Notes: generated from the letters alone by a model not told the origin. Counted from the first letter of the stretch, positions 24,922 to 34,267 are shown. The stretch is 64,000 bases of DNA from Carthagonibacter sp032251515 (GCA_032251515.1 JAVVDU010000008.1:1-64000); one strand, 5' to 3'. Numbers and translations: made by a program.

Positions 24922-26592
24922 ATGCGCATCCCCGGCCCCGCTCTCGCCCTGCTTCTCCTCGTCTCTCCCTGCTCCGGACAGGAGGCGGGGGAGCCGCCCG
25001 ATCCGTACGACTCTGGCGGGCGGCTGGACGCGAGCCAGGCGGCCTACGACGTGGAGTTCTACGACCTCGCGGTGCGGCTGGAGCCGCGTGACAGCACGCT
25101 CGCGGGCACCCTGACCTTGACCGCCCGCCTGGTGGCGGTCGAGCCCGCGATCTCGCTGGACCTGGACCCGCGGCTGGAGGTGCGGGAGGTGACGGCCGCC
25201 GTGGAGCACGCCCCGTCCGCCGCCGCGGACTGGTCCCGGGACCGGGGCCGGATCCGCGTACCGCTGCCGGAAGGGATCGCCGCCGGTGACCGGTTCACCG
25301 TCCGGGTCGAGTACGGCGGGCGCCCGCGCGTCGCGCCGCGGCCTCCCTGGGACGGCGGCGTCACGTGGGCCCGGACGCCGTCGGGCGCGCCCTGGATCGC
25401 CACGTCGAACCAGACGATCGGCGCCGACGTGTGGTGGCCCGTGAAGGACCACATCTCCGACAAGCCGGATTCGGTGGCCCTGCACGTCACGGTGCCCGAT
25501 CCGCTGGTCGTCGCCACCAACGGGCGATCGCGGGGGACGGAGCCGGCCGGCGAGGGCTGGACGACGTGGCACTGGTTCGTCTCCACGCCGATCTCCGTCT
25601 ACAACGTGGCCCTGAACATCGCGCCGTACGTCCGTCTCGACACGACGGTCGCGAGCGTGGCGGGCGACACGTTTCCCGTCTCCTTCTGGGTGCTCCCGGA
25701 GAGCGAGGAGGCGGGCCGCGCGTTCCTGCCGGAGATCGTGCGGCAGCTGCGCTGGTTCGAGGAGACGCTGGGCCCGTACCCCTTCCGGGCCGACAAGTAC
25801 GGGGTCGCCCAGACGCCGCACCTCGGGATGGAGCACCAGACGATCATTGCGTACGGGGCGGACTTCGCGAACGGCGCGATGACCGGCGGCGTGGACTGGG
25901 GCTTCGACGCGCTGCACCACCACGAGCTGTCGCACGAGTGGTGGGGCAACCTGGTGACGAACGCGGACTGGAAGGACATGTGGCTGCACGAGGGATTCGG
26001 AACGTACATGCAGGCGCTGTACGTCCTGGACCTCCAGGGGGAGGCGCGCTACCTGGAGTACATGCGGAGCCTCCGCCCGCGGATCGGGAACCGGAAGCCC
26101 GTGGCGCCCCGCGAGGTCACGTCAGCGCGGGACATCTACGACGGGCACGACATCTACTTCAAGGGCGCCTGGATCCTTCACACCCTCCGCTGGAAGATCG
26201 GCGACGAGGCTCTACGCCGGGCCCTGCGCCGCATGGCCTACCCGGACGAGGCGCGCCGGCGTGCCGTGGACGGGTCGCAGGTACGGTTCGCGGACACAGA
26301 GGAGTTCCGCCGCATCGCGGAGGAGGCGTCGGGCGAGGACCTGGAGCGCTTCTTCGAGGTCTACGTGTACGGCGCCGGCCTGCCCGAGCTCGAGGTGTCG
26401 CGCGGCGAGGAGACCGTGGAGCTCGCCTGGCGCGCCCCGGACGGGAAGCCGTTCGAGCTTCCCGTCCCGGTCCGGGTGGGCGGCGAGCTGCGGCGGGTCG
26501 AGATGCCCGGGGGGCGCGCGACCGTGGAGGCGCCCGGCGGCTCGGCGGTCATCGATCCGGAGGGCCGGATCCTGTACGAGAGCGGGCACTGA
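24922..26592 (+). CDS. secreted M1-family metallopeptidase (gluzincin)
   Basis: 556 residues. The ATG at 24922 is chosen for its signal peptide (ALALLLLVSPCSGQ); the longer frame upstream has none. The zinc site is 'HELSHEWWGN' near residue 333, with the third ligand in 'WLHEGFG' about 20 residues later (HExxH-18-E, as in M1). The usual GAMEN substrate loop is replaced by 'LGMEHQT' near 302, a form seen in bacterial M1 subfamilies. A catalytic Tyr candidate lies in 'IYFKGAW' near 415. Exported, so it probably trims peptides in the periplasm. It converges on the following minus-strand gene with only 22 bp between stops. Confidence 0.88.
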   Translation: MRIPGPALALLLLVSPCSGQEAGEPPDPYDSGGRLDASQAAYDVEFYDLAVRLEPRDSTLAGTLTLTARLVAVEPAISLDLDPRLEVREVTAAVEHAPSAAADWSRDRGRIRVPLPEGIAAGDRFTVRVEYGGRPRVAPRPPWDGGVTWARTPSGAPWIATSNQTIGADVWWPVKDHISDKPDSVALHVTVPDPLVVATNGRSRGTEPAGEGWTTWHWFVSTPISVYNVALNIAPYVRLDTTVASVAGDTFPVSFWVLPESEEAGRAFLPEIVRQLRWFEETLGPYPFRADKYGVAQTPHLGMEHQTIIAYGADFANGAMTGGVDWGFDALHHHELSHEWWGNLVTNADWKDMWLHEGFGTYMQALYVLDLQGEARYLEYMRSLRPRIGNRKPVAPREVTSARDIYDGHDIYFKGAWILHTLRWKIGDEALRRALRRMAYPDEARRRAVDGSQVRFADTEEFRRIAEEASGEDLERFFEVYVYGAGLPELEVSRGEETVELAWRAPDGKPFELPVPVRVGGELRRVEMPGGRATVEAPGGSAVIDPEGRILYESGH

Positions 26593-26614
26593 TCCCCGCG
26601 AGCCGGACCGCGGC

Positions 26615-27679
26615 TCAGCCGCCGAACAGCGTCCCCTCGAAGCTCGAGAGCCCGGCCGCGTCGCGCACCGTCATGCGCGGCAGGCCGCGGTCGGGGTAGC
26701 TCCAGGCGGCACCGTACTCCCCCTCGCGGTTCACGGCGACGAACTTCTCGCCGGGCATGAAGTCGTTGCCGATCGCCGCGTAGCGCCGGCGGATCATCGC
26801 CAGCGCGTCCTCGCAGGCCTCCTGGGGAGAGCGCCCGGCCCGCATCCGCTCGACCATGAAGTACGAGGCGCAGGACTTGATCACGTCCTCGCCGCGCCCC
26901 GTCGCGCCGGCGGCGCCCACCTCGTTGTCCACGTACAGGCCGGCCCCGATGATCGGCGAATCGCCGATCCGGCCGGGGATCTTCCAGCTCAGGCCGCTGG
27001 TGCTCGTGATGCCGGCCACGTCGCCCCGTCCGTCCACCGCGAGCACGTTCACCGTGCCGTACGTGAATTCCTCCGTCGCGGGCAGACGGGCGTCCCGACG
27101 CTCGGCGAGGTGGTCCGGCGGACCCCAGTCGTCCGTCGCCCCCCGGTTCTCGCGCCACCGCAGCCAGATCTGCCGGGCCTTCTCGGTGAGAAGCTCCTCC
27201 TCGCGGAACCCGAACGAGAGGGCGAAGTCCCGCGCGCCGCGCCCGACCAGCAGCACGTGGTCGGTCCGCTCCATGACGAGACGGGCGACGGAGGACGGGG
27301 TCCGGATCCCCTCCAGGGCGGCGACGGCGCCCGCGTTGTAGGTCCGGCCGTCCATGATCGAAGCGTCGAGCTGGACCACGCCGTCCTCGTTCGGCAGGCC
27401 GCCGTATCCGACCGACGTGTCCTCGGGGTCGACCTCGATGACGTTCGTCGCCGTCTCGACGGCGTCGAGGGCGGAGCCTCCCGCCGTGAGAACCTCCCAG
27501 GCCGCCTCGGCGGCCCGGCGCCCCGTCTCGTTCGCGTGACTCGTCACGAGGATCGGGACGGAGCCCGTCCCGCCGCGGCGAGGGGTCGCGTCGAGGCCGA
27601 GAGCCCGGGCGAGGACGGCGCCCGCTCCCAAGCCCGCTCCGCGCCCCAGGAATCCGCGCCGGCTGATCGGTGAAGGCAT
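26615..27679 (-). CDS. Tat-exported N4-glycosylasparaginase / isoaspartyl peptidase (Ntn hydrolase)
   Basis: 354 residues. Twin-arginine signal 'SRRGFLGRGAGLGAG' at the start fixes the ATG at 27679. An asparaginase-2 fold follows. The autoproteolysis site and nucleophile threonine is Thr209 in 'FTYGTVNVL', followed by the conserved 'GITSTSGLSWKIPGRIGDSP' segment and 'GAAGATGRGE'. These match glycosylasparaginase-type enzymes, which cleave the sugar-Asn bond or related beta-aspartyl bonds after self-cleavage into two chains. 'NETGRRAAEAAWEVL' near 50 is also typical. It is transcribed alone; the divergent 239-bp gap to otsA shows no clear promoter hexamers. Confidence 0.88.
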   Translation of the reverse strand: MPSPISRRGFLGRGAGLGAGAVLARALGLDATPRRGGTGSVPILVTSHANETGRRAAEAAWEVLTAGGSALDAVETATNVIEVDPEDTSVGYGGLPNEDGVVQLDASIMDGRTYNAGAVAALEGIRTPSSVARLVMERTDHVLLVGRGARDFALSFGFREEELLTEKARQIWLRWRENRGATDDWGPPDHLAERRDARLPATEEFTYGTVNVLAVDGRGDVAGITSTSGLSWKIPGRIGDSPIIGAGLYVDNEVGAAGATGRGEDVIKSCASYFMVERMRAGRSPQEACEDALAMIRRRYAAIGNDFMPGEKFVAVNREGEYGAAWSYPDRGLPRMTVRDAAGLSSFEGTLFGG

Positions 27680-27918
27680 GACTTCCTCCGCGCTCTGGAG
27701 ACTTCCGGGCCGCCGTGCGGTCCGGGCCGGCCGCCGCGCCGGTCCGCGGGAACATAGGCCGCTCCGACTCCCGCGTCGACGTCGCGCGTTTCCGGAGCCG
27801 ACGCGGGCGTCCGGCGGGCGTCGCACGTTTGCCCGCGCAGCGACCGATCGGCAGCTTGGACAGAGAACATCCATGCCCCTCGGGGCGATCCGCACCGTGC
27901 AGCGCCGGAGACCTCGAC

Positions 27919-29319
27919 GTGAGCCCGCTCAGCCGTTTCGTCCTCGTCGCCAATCGCCTCCCCGTCCGCTGGGACGAGGAGACCTCGGAGTGGCAGGTCA
28001 GCCCGGGCGGGCTCGTCAGCGCCCTCACCCCCGTCCTGCGCGAGCGGGACGGCGTGTGGGTCGGCTGGACGGGGATCGCCGACTTCCAGCCCGCGCCGTT
28101 CGACGAGGGGGGCATCCACCTCCATCCCGTCCCGGTCCATGCCGCCGAGGTCGAGCCCTACTACCACGGCTTCTGCAACGGAACGCTCTGGCCCCTCTAC
28201 CACAACGCGATCCGCAGCCCGGAATTCCACCGCCACTGGTGGTGGCCCTACCACTACGTGAACCGGCGGTTCGCGGACGTCGCGGCCAAACGCCTCGCGC
28301 CGGAGGGCGTGTGCTGGGTGCAGGACTACCAGATGCAGCTCGTACCGGCGATGCTCCGTGAGCATCGTCCCGGTGCCACGATCGGGTTCTTCCTGCACAT
28401 CCCGTTTCCGCCCGTCGAGCTGTTCGCGTACCTGCCGTGGCGGCACGCCGTGATCGAGGGCCTGCTCGGCTCCGACGTGGTCGCCTTCCAGACCCGGCAG
28501 AGCCTCGAGAACTTCGCCGATGCCGCCCGGATGTTCGGGGGCGCGGAGCGCCACGGCGACGTGCTCCGCCACGAGGGCAGGCGGATCCGACTCCAGGCGT
28601 CGCCGATCTCGATCGACACCGAGAAGTTCGAGCGCCTGGCGGCCGACCCCGAGGTGGAGCGGATGTCCGCCGACATCCGGTCAGACGTGGGGCCGGGCCG
28701 GAAGATCGTGCTCGGCGTGGACCGCCTCGACTACACGAAGGGCATCGGCATCCGTCTCAAGGCCGTGCAGACCTTCTTCCAGGCGGCCCGCGACATGGGG
28801 CGCCTGGAGCGCGGGCGGGAGCCGGTACTCATCCAGCTGTCCGTTCCCAGCCGCGAGGAGGTCTCGGAGTACGCCTTGATGCGGGAGGAAGTCGAAGGGC
28901 TGGTCGGGCGGATCAACGGCGAGCTCGGCCGGCCGGGCTGGACTCCCATCACGTACATGTACCGCCAGCTGGCTCAGCCGGAACTGGTCGCCTACTACCG
29001 GGCCGCGGACGTGATGCTGGTCACGCCCCTGGCCGACGGGATGAACCTGGTGGCCAAGGAATACGTCGCCACGCGGCTCGATGACACGGGAACGCTCGTC
29101 CTGAGCGAGTTCGCCGGCGCGGCCGCGGAGCTCGAGAAGGCCCTCCTCGTCAACCCCATGGACGTGGACGGCCTCGCACACCGGCTTCTCGATGCGCTGG
29201 CCCTGTCGCCCGTGGAGCAGCGCGGCCGGATGGCGACGATGCGGCGGGCCGTGCGGGAGAACGACGTGTTCGCGTGGTCCCGCCGCTGCCTGGAGGCGCT
29301 GGAGGAGGAGGCTGGCTGA
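27919..29319 (+). CDS. otsA: trehalose-6-phosphate synthase
   Basis: 466 residues, family-normal length. Joins UDP-glucose (or GDP-glucose) and glucose-6-phosphate to give trehalose-6-phosphate. The GTG at 27919 (GGAG upstream) starts directly before the glycosyltransferase-20 N-terminus 'SRFVLVANRLPVRW'. Other motifs are 'HIPFP' near 160, 'GVDRLDYTKGI' near 267 and 'TPLADGMNLVAKEYVA' near 370. No otsB phosphatase lies in the window. The next gene (aldo/keto reductase) follows 35 bp downstream on the same strand. Confidence 0.93.
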   Translation: MSPLSRFVLVANRLPVRWDEETSEWQVSPGGLVSALTPVLRERDGVWVGWTGIADFQPAPFDEGGIHLHPVPVHAAEVEPYYHGFCNGTLWPLYHNAIRSPEFHRHWWWPYHYVNRRFADVAAKRLAPEGVCWVQDYQMQLVPAMLREHRPGATIGFFLHIPFPPVELFAYLPWRHAVIEGLLGSDVVAFQTRQSLENFADAARMFGGAERHGDVLRHEGRRIRLQASPISIDTEKFERLAADPEVERMSADIRSDVGPGRKIVLGVDRLDYTKGIGIRLKAVQTFFQAARDMGRLERGREPVLIQLSVPSREEVSEYALMREEVEGLVGRINGELGRPGWTPITYMYRQLAQPELVAYYRAADVMLVTPLADGMNLVAKEYVATRLDDTGTLVLSEFAGAAAELEKALLVNPMDVDGLAHRLLDALALSPVEQRGRMATMRRAVRENDVFAWSRRCLEALEEEAG

Positions 29320-29354
29320 CGGCCGGCCGCGAACGAACCGGAGAGGAGAGCACG

Positions 29355-30395
29355 TTGCGATACCGACTGCTGGGGCGTAGCGGCCTGCGCGTCTCCGAGC
29401 TGGCGCTCGGCACGATGACGTTCGGCGAAGAGTGGGACTGGGGAGCCTCGAAGGAAGAGTCGAAGCGGCTGTTCGACGCATACGCCGAGGCCGGGGGAAA
29501 CTTCCTCGACACGGCCAACCTGTACACCGGGGGCACGAGCGAGCGCTGGGTGGGCGAGTTCGTCGCATCCGACCGGGACCACTGGGTGGTGGCGACCAAG
29601 TACACACTGTCCACCCGCCGGGACGATCCGAACTTCAGCGGCAACCACCGCAAGAACATGGTCCAGGCCTGCGAGGCCAGCCTGCGCAGCCTCGACACCG
29701 ACCGGATCGACCTCTACTGGGTGCACGCATGGGACTTCATGACCCCGGTCGAGGAGGTGATGCGCGGCCTCGACGATCTCGTGCGGGCCGGCAAGATCCT
29801 GTACGCCGGGATCTCGGACACGCCCGCCTGGATCGTGTCGCGCGCCAACACGATCGCCGACTTCCGGGGCTGGACGCCCTTCGTGGGACTCCAGATCCGT
29901 TACAGCCTCATCGACCGCAGCGCGGAGGCCGACCTCCTTCCCATGGCCCGGGCGCTGGACCTCGGCGTCACGCCGTGGAGCGTGCTGGGCGCCGGGGTCC
30001 TCACGGGCAAGTACAATGCGGGCGACGGGCCGGCGGACGGCCGGGCCGCGAAGGGGGCGGCCACGAAGGAGCGGAACCTGCGGATCGCCCGGGCGGTGGC
30101 GGACGTGGCGGACGAGATCGGCTGCACGCCGTCGCAGGTGGCCATCGCGTGGGCCCGGCGCGGGCCGGGCGTCGTCGTTCCCCTGCTGGGAGCCCGCGAC
30201 CTCCGGCAGCTGGAAGAGAACCTGGGCGCCCGCGACGTGAAGCTCTCCGACGTCCAGGTGGCCCGCCTGGACGAGATCAGCCGTCCGGAGCTCGGGTTTC
30301 CGCACGATTTCCTCGCGGACCCGAAGACGCGGGACATCGTGACGGGCGGCACCGCGGACCGGATCGACGACCACCGCGGCGGGGCCGTCGGCTGA
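29355..30395 (+). CDS. aldo/keto reductase
   Basis: 346 residues, NADPH-dependent oxidoreductase of the AKR fold. The TTG start at 29355 with GAGAGGAG upstream gives the standard 'YRLLGRSGLRVSELALGTM' opening. The catalytic tetrad is visible: Asp in 'FLDTANLY' and Tyr three residues on, Lys in 'VVATKYT', His in 'LYWVHAWD'. The coenzyme-binding 'VVPLLGARDLRQLEENL' is near 275. Substrate unknown. Cotranscription with otsA is likely from the spacing. Confidence 0.88.
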   Translation: MRYRLLGRSGLRVSELALGTMTFGEEWDWGASKEESKRLFDAYAEAGGNFLDTANLYTGGTSERWVGEFVASDRDHWVVATKYTLSTRRDDPNFSGNHRKNMVQACEASLRSLDTDRIDLYWVHAWDFMTPVEEVMRGLDDLVRAGKILYAGISDTPAWIVSRANTIADFRGWTPFVGLQIRYSLIDRSAEADLLPMARALDLGVTPWSVLGAGVLTGKYNAGDGPADGRAAKGAATKERNLRIARAVADVADEIGCTPSQVAIAWARRGPGVVVPLLGARDLRQLEENLGARDVKLSDVQVARLDEISRPELGFPHDFLADPKTRDIVTGGTADRIDDHRGGAVG

Positions 30396-30402
30396 GCCCG
30401 TC

Positions 30403-30429
30403 CCCCGGCGCTTCCCGGCAGCGCCGGGG
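30403..30429. terminator. bidirectional hairpin between convergent genes
   Basis: A perfect 9-bp stem, CCCCGGCGC/GCGCCGGGG with a 9-base loop, eight bases after the aldo/keto reductase stop and about 50 bp beyond the stop of the convergent copper-chaperone gene. No T run, but the position between converging genes supports termination in both directions. Confidence 0.5.
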
Positions 30430-30476
30430 CCATCGCTCCGGTCTGCCGGCGGCGGCGGTGACCGGGCGCGTCGCGG

Positions 30477-30947
30477 TCAGAGGGGCCGGACGGGCACCCG
30501 GACCCGCAGCTCGCCGGACCGCTCGAACTCGAGCGTGACCTCGATGGTGTCCCCCGGGGCCAGGGACGCGGCGAGGCCCATCAGCATCAGGTGCCGTCCG
30601 CCCGGCTCGAACCGCACCTCCGCGCCGGCGGGCACCTCCACGGCGTCCAGGTGGCGCATGCCGGCCACGCCCCGCTCGTCCACGAACGTCTCGTGGATCA
30701 TGGTGCGATCCGCTCCCGCGTACCGGGCGGCCACGAGCCGGTCGGCCTGCCCGCCGTGGTTCGCGGCCGTGAAATAGACGGCGCCGTTCGACGGGGCGTC
30801 CGGCGCGACGGCCGCGGCGCGCGCCCACGCCTCGGTCACCTGGAGCTCCGGTTCCCCGGGCGTCTCCCCGGCGCCCCCGCAGGCCGCCGCGGCGGCGGCC
30901 AGGAGGATGGCCGGGAGCACGGCCGGGGTCCGTCTGCGCGGTCTCAT
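30477..30947 (-). CDS. PCu(A)C-type periplasmic copper chaperone lipoprotein
   Basis: 156 residues. Delivers Cu(I) to the CuA site of cytochrome oxidase, usually with Sco. Lipoprotein signal with acceptor Cys23. The copper motif H-M-H-M is present as His85 ('MIHET'), Met97 ('GMRH'), His119 and Met121 ('RHLMLM'). 'NGAVYFTAANHG' near 54 is also characteristic. Last gene of a three-gene minus-strand set, 11 bp after the Sco gene. No cytochrome oxidase subunit is in the window, so the target is elsewhere. Confidence 0.87.
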   Translation of the reverse strand: MRPRRRTPAVLPAILLAAAAAACGGAGETPGEPELQVTEAWARAAAVAPDAPSNGAVYFTAANHGGQADRLVAARYAGADRTMIHETFVDERGVAGMRHLDAVEVPAGAEVRFEPGGRHLMLMGLAASLAPGDTIEVTLEFERSGELRVRVPVRPL

Positions 30948-30958
30948 GAATCCCTCCT

Positions 30959-31672
30959 TCAGTCCGACAGCAGGAAACGCAGGTCGGCGGCCATCTCCTC
31001 GGCCGTCGCCGGCCCGCCCCAGATGAGACGGAGCCGTCCGTCGCGGTCCAGTGCGAGGATGGTGGCGGAGTGGTCCACCAGGTAGAAGTCGTCGTCCCCG
31101 CCGGCGCGATCGCCGCCCGCGGCATTCCCCCCGTCCGTGTCCTCCTGCGGCGCGGCGCGGGCGAAGAAGATGCCGAACGAGGACGCCACGTCGGCGATCG
31201 CCTGCGGCGATCCGGACAGGCCTGTGAACGACGGATCGAAGCCCCGCGCGTAGGCCGTCGCCCGCTCCGGGGTGTCCCGCTCCGGGTCCACCGACACGAA
31301 CACGACGCGCACCCCGTCCCCCGCCGGGCCGAGCAGCTCCCGGGCCTGGCGCAGCCGCTGCAGGGTGAAGGGGCAGATGTCCGGACAGAACGTGTAGCCG
31401 AAGAACAGGACGGTCACGGTGCCGCGCAGGTCCGCCGAGGACACCGGGCCATCGCCCGACGCGAGCGTGAACTCCGGCACGGGCATCGGAGGCTCGATCA
31501 GCGATCCGTGCAGCGCGCCGGCGTCCCCCGCCCCGGCGCGGCCGACCACCAGGCCGCCCGCCGCGGCGAGGGCGACGAGCAGGGCCGTCGACGCCCAGAG
31601 CAGCGCCGGGCGCGGGCGTCCGCGGCGGGCCGACGGCGGCGTCTCCCGGGGCCCGGCGATGGAGTCCGTCAT
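30959..31672 (-). CDS. SCO1/SenC family copper-delivery protein
   Basis: 237 residues with an N-terminal membrane anchor (about 24-46) and a thioredoxin-like domain. The copper ligands Cys96 and Cys100 ('FCPDICPFT') and His201 ('LVDHSATI') are all present, so it should bind copper and assist CuA assembly. A Gly/Asp-rich insertion (about 178-196) precedes the His. The ATG at 31672 starts the anchor; a longer open frame upstream is not coding. It lies 17 bp after a divergent Sco-like gene. Confidence 0.9.
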   Translation of the reverse strand: MTDSIAGPRETPPSARRGRPRPALLWASTALLVALAAAGGLVVGRAGAGDAGALHGSLIEPPMPVPEFTLASGDGPVSSADLRGTVTVLFFGYTFCPDICPFTLQRLRQARELLGPAGDGVRVVFVSVDPERDTPERATAYARGFDPSFTGLSGSPQAIADVASSFGIFFARAAPQEDTDGGNAAGGDRAGGDDDFYLVDHSATILALDRDGRLRLIWGGPATAEEMAADLRFLLSD

Positions 31673-31689
31673 CGGATCCTCCCCCCCGT

Positions 31690-32358
31690 TCAGTTCGAGT
31701 AGCAGGACAGGAAATGGGCCGCCTCGTAGGCGAACCGCATCGCGCCCCCGGCGCGGGCCTCCACCGCCAGCTCGCGCATGTGGCCGAGGATCCGCTGCGG
31801 ATCCGGCGCGCCGAGCCGATACTCCACCCGGCGGATGCCCAGTCCGTCGACTAGCACGAGCACCGGGTCGTAGCGGAACGCCCCGTCCGCCTGCCGCTCG
31901 TACCAGACGCCGAACGCCTCTCCCACCAGGCGCCGCGCCGCGGTCGTGTCGGTCGGCACCGCGAAGCTCCACGTGCCGGGGCGCGCCCCGGCGGCCCGGG
32001 CGGCGGCCTGCAGCGTCGCCGGTGCGTCGTTCGCCGGGTCGAACGACACCGTCACGAGTCGCACCGGCGGCGCCCCGGGGAGCTCGGCCAGCCCCTCCTG
32101 CACGGCGGCCATCGCCGACACCACTCCCCGGCACCCGTCGGCGCACGTCCCGTGGGCGAACCCGTACAGCGTCATGTGGCCCTTCAGGTCGTCGCTCGTC
32201 AGGCGCCGACCGTCCTCGTCGGTCAGGGCGAGCCCTGGCGCCACGGACAGGCGGGGGATCACGGTGACGGGACGGAAGGCGACGAAGGCGGCGGGTGCCG
32301 CGGCGACGACGAGCAGGACCGCCGCGAGGGCGATCTGCCAGGGCCGGAGACGGGTCAC
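31690..32358 (-). CDS. divergent SCO-like thioredoxin-fold protein lacking the copper histidine
   Basis: 222 residues. N-terminal membrane anchor (about 8-29), then a Sco-like fold with 'LTDEDGRRLTSDDLKGHMTL' near 45-64. The CxxxC pair is kept as Cys72 and Cys76 ('GTCADGC'), and 'VTVSFDPANDAP' matches the Sco 'SVDPERDTP' strand. The position of the third ligand His reads 'PVLVLVDGLG' and has no His. It may be a thiol-disulfide partner rather than a copper carrier. First gene of the Sco-Sco-PCuAC set. Confidence 0.75.
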   Translation of the reverse strand: MTRLRPWQIALAAVLLVVAAAPAAFVAFRPVTVIPRLSVAPGLALTDEDGRRLTSDDLKGHMTLYGFAHGTCADGCRGVVSAMAAVQEGLAELPGAPPVRLVTVSFDPANDAPATLQAAARAAGARPGTWSFAVPTDTTAARRLVGEAFGVWYERQADGAFRYDPVLVLVDGLGIRRVEYRLGAPDPQRILGHMRELAVEARAGGAMRFAYEAAHFLSCYSN

Positions 32359-32546
32359 GGGACGGATTCTCTACCCGGAGTCGAAAGCGCGATGGGCGGG
32401 GCCGCGGCCCCGTCGGCCCGGCGAACATACGGGCCGCACGGCGGGAGTTCCAGATGGGCGGCCCCACGGGTGGAACCGGAGGGGGCCGCCCCACGTACTG
32501 CGAGCGACAGCCGCTTCCGATCACCCCCCGCGGGAAGGGAACCTCC

Positions 32547-34139
32547 ATGTCCGATCCGTCGAGACGCCGGCCCGTCCTCGCCGCCCTGCCGCTCGCAGCC
32601 GCCTGCCTGCTCGCCCCGGTGCCGCTCGCCGCGCAGGACTGGACGGTGGATGACCCGGAGGTCCGAGCGATCGTGGCGGAGGGCCTGGAGCGTTCCCGTC
32701 TCGAGGACCTCGCCGGGGCTCTGGTGGACTCGATCGGGGCCCGCCTGGCGGGGACCCCGTCGTACGACGCCGCGGCGGACTGGGTGGCGGCGCAGTACGC
32801 GGCGTGGGGCATTCCCGTCCGCCAGGAGGAGGCCGGCACGTGGACCGGCTGGCGGCAGGGGTTCACGCACGTCGACCTGCTGGAGCCGCGCCGGCGGACG
32901 CTGGAGGCGATTCCGCTCGCGTTCAGTCCCGGCACCGGCGGCCCGGTGGAGGGCCCCGTGGTGACGATCCCCGCGGACCTGACGGAAGAGACGGCGGAGG
33001 AGTGGCTCGGCACGATCGAGGGCGCCTTCGTCCTCGCGATGCCGGCAGAGCCGACGTGCCGCGCCCGCCAGGAGCTCGAGGCGAACGCCCGCCCGGAGAC
33101 GGTGGCGCGGATCGACTCCCTGCGCGACGCGTCGCGGGCCGCGGGCTTCCGCGCCCTGTCGGCGCTCGGGACGGAGTCGCGGAACCCCGTCCGGGCCATC
33201 GCGCGGCTCGCCGCGGGGCGGCCGGCGGGCATCGTCGTCTCGTGGTGGTCGGAGGGCTGGGGGGCCAACAAGGTGTTCGACGCCCCGACGCCGGATGTCC
33301 CGTCGTTCAGCCTGAGCTGCGAGGACTACGGACTCGTGCACCGGCTCGCCGCCGCCGGCCGGAGCCCGCGGCTGCGCGCCGACCTGACGGCCGAGCGCAC
33401 GGGCGTGGTACCGCACCGCAACGTGATCGCCGAGATCCGCGGCGCCACGCGACCCGACGAGTACGTCGTCCTGTCGGCGCACCTGGATTCCTGGCACGCG
33501 GCGAGCGGCGCCACGGACAACGGCACGGGGACGCTGATGGTCATGGAGGCGATGCGCCTGCTGCAGGAGGCGGGCGTCCGACCCGACCGCACGATCCTCG
33601 CCGGGCACTGGGCGGGCGAGGAGATGGGGCTGATCGGCTCGCGCGCCTTCGTGGAGGATCACCCGGAGGTGCTGGAGGGCCTTCAGGCCGCGTTCAACCA
33701 GGACAACGGGACGTGGCGGATCGAGCGGATCGAGGGGCAGGGGTTCCTGCGGGCGGGCGAGCGGATCGGGCGCTGGATCGCCGACGTGCCCCGCGGCATC
33801 GCGGGCGACATCGCCCTCGAGTTCCCGGGCGGGCAGAACAACCGGGGCAGCGATCACACGACGTTCGTGTGCGCCGGCGCGCCCGGGTTCCGGCTCCAGT
33901 CGCCGTACGACGAGTACCGGCAGTACACGTGGCACACCGAGCTCGACACGTACGACAAGATCGTGTTCGACGACCTGCGGTCGAACGCCGTGCTGGCCGC
34001 GATCCTGGCCCGGGCCGCCGCGAACGACCCCGAGACGACGCCGCGCGACCGGGCCCTGCTGCCGCCCGACGCCCGGACGGGCGAGCCGCGTGCCTGGATG
34101 GAATGCCGGCCCGCGCAGCGCGCGCCGCGCAGCCGCTGA
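32547..34139 (+). CDS. secreted M28-family zinc aminopeptidase/carboxypeptidase
   Basis: 530 residues. The ATG at 32547 (GGGAAGGGAA upstream) starts the signal peptide ending 'PVPLAAQDW'. A PA-like insert lies at about 120-290. The M28 dizinc site follows: 'SAHLDSWHAASGATDNGTG' near 310 gives His and Asp ligands, 'GHWAGEEMGLIGSRAF' near 352 gives the catalytic/ligand Glu pair, and 'WHTELDTYD' near 465 gives the final His. This is the peptidase M28 order. It probably degrades peptides outside the cytoplasm. Confidence 0.88.
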   Translation: MSDPSRRRPVLAALPLAAACLLAPVPLAAQDWTVDDPEVRAIVAEGLERSRLEDLAGALVDSIGARLAGTPSYDAAADWVAAQYAAWGIPVRQEEAGTWTGWRQGFTHVDLLEPRRRTLEAIPLAFSPGTGGPVEGPVVTIPADLTEETAEEWLGTIEGAFVLAMPAEPTCRARQELEANARPETVARIDSLRDASRAAGFRALSALGTESRNPVRAIARLAAGRPAGIVVSWWSEGWGANKVFDAPTPDVPSFSLSCEDYGLVHRLAAAGRSPRLRADLTAERTGVVPHRNVIAEIRGATRPDEYVVLSAHLDSWHAASGATDNGTGTLMVMEAMRLLQEAGVRPDRTILAGHWAGEEMGLIGSRAFVEDHPEVLEGLQAAFNQDNGTWRIERIEGQGFLRAGERIGRWIADVPRGIAGDIALEFPGGQNNRGSDHTTFVCAGAPGFRLQSPYDEYRQYTWHTELDTYDKIVFDDLRSNAVLAAILARAAANDPETTPRDRALLPPDARTGEPRAWMECRPAQRAPRSR

Positions 34140-34193
34140 ACCCGCGGGAGCGGGCGGGAGCGCGCCGGGGCGGGCAGCCCCGGCGTGTCGCGA

Positions 34194-34267
34194 TACGCCC
34201 GGAGGGACTCGAACCCCCAACCTTCTGGTCCGAAGCCAGACGCTCTATCCGATTGAGCTACGGGCGC
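34194..34267 (-). tRNA. tRNA-Arg (anticodon UCG)
   Basis: 74 nt on the minus strand with a full cloverleaf. Acceptor arm GCGCCCG/CGGGCGT. D arm starts TAGCTC. Anticodon stem TCTGG/CCAGA with loop CTTCGGA, giving anticodon TCG (34233-34231). T arm contains GGTTCGAGTCC. The 3' CCA is not encoded. It reads arginine CGA codons. The 60 bp either side carry no other gene. Confidence 0.96.

Noticed and set aside
22525..25989. A 1154-codon minus-strand frame across the TonB receptor and M1 peptidase
   Set aside because: It spans two unrelated plus-strand genes and the hairpins between them, and has shadow-type composition. Not a gene.
26600..26616. GAGCCG/CGGCTC hairpin over the stop of the Ntn hydrolase
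   Set aside because: Only a 6-bp stem in a GC-rich 22-bp gap; such stems arise often by chance here.
27680..27918. Extra N-terminal coding sequence for OtsA upstream of 27919
   Set aside because: The frame is open but the translation is Arg/Pro-rich with no similarity to the family, and the GTG at 27919 has a ribosome-binding site and the normal N-terminus.
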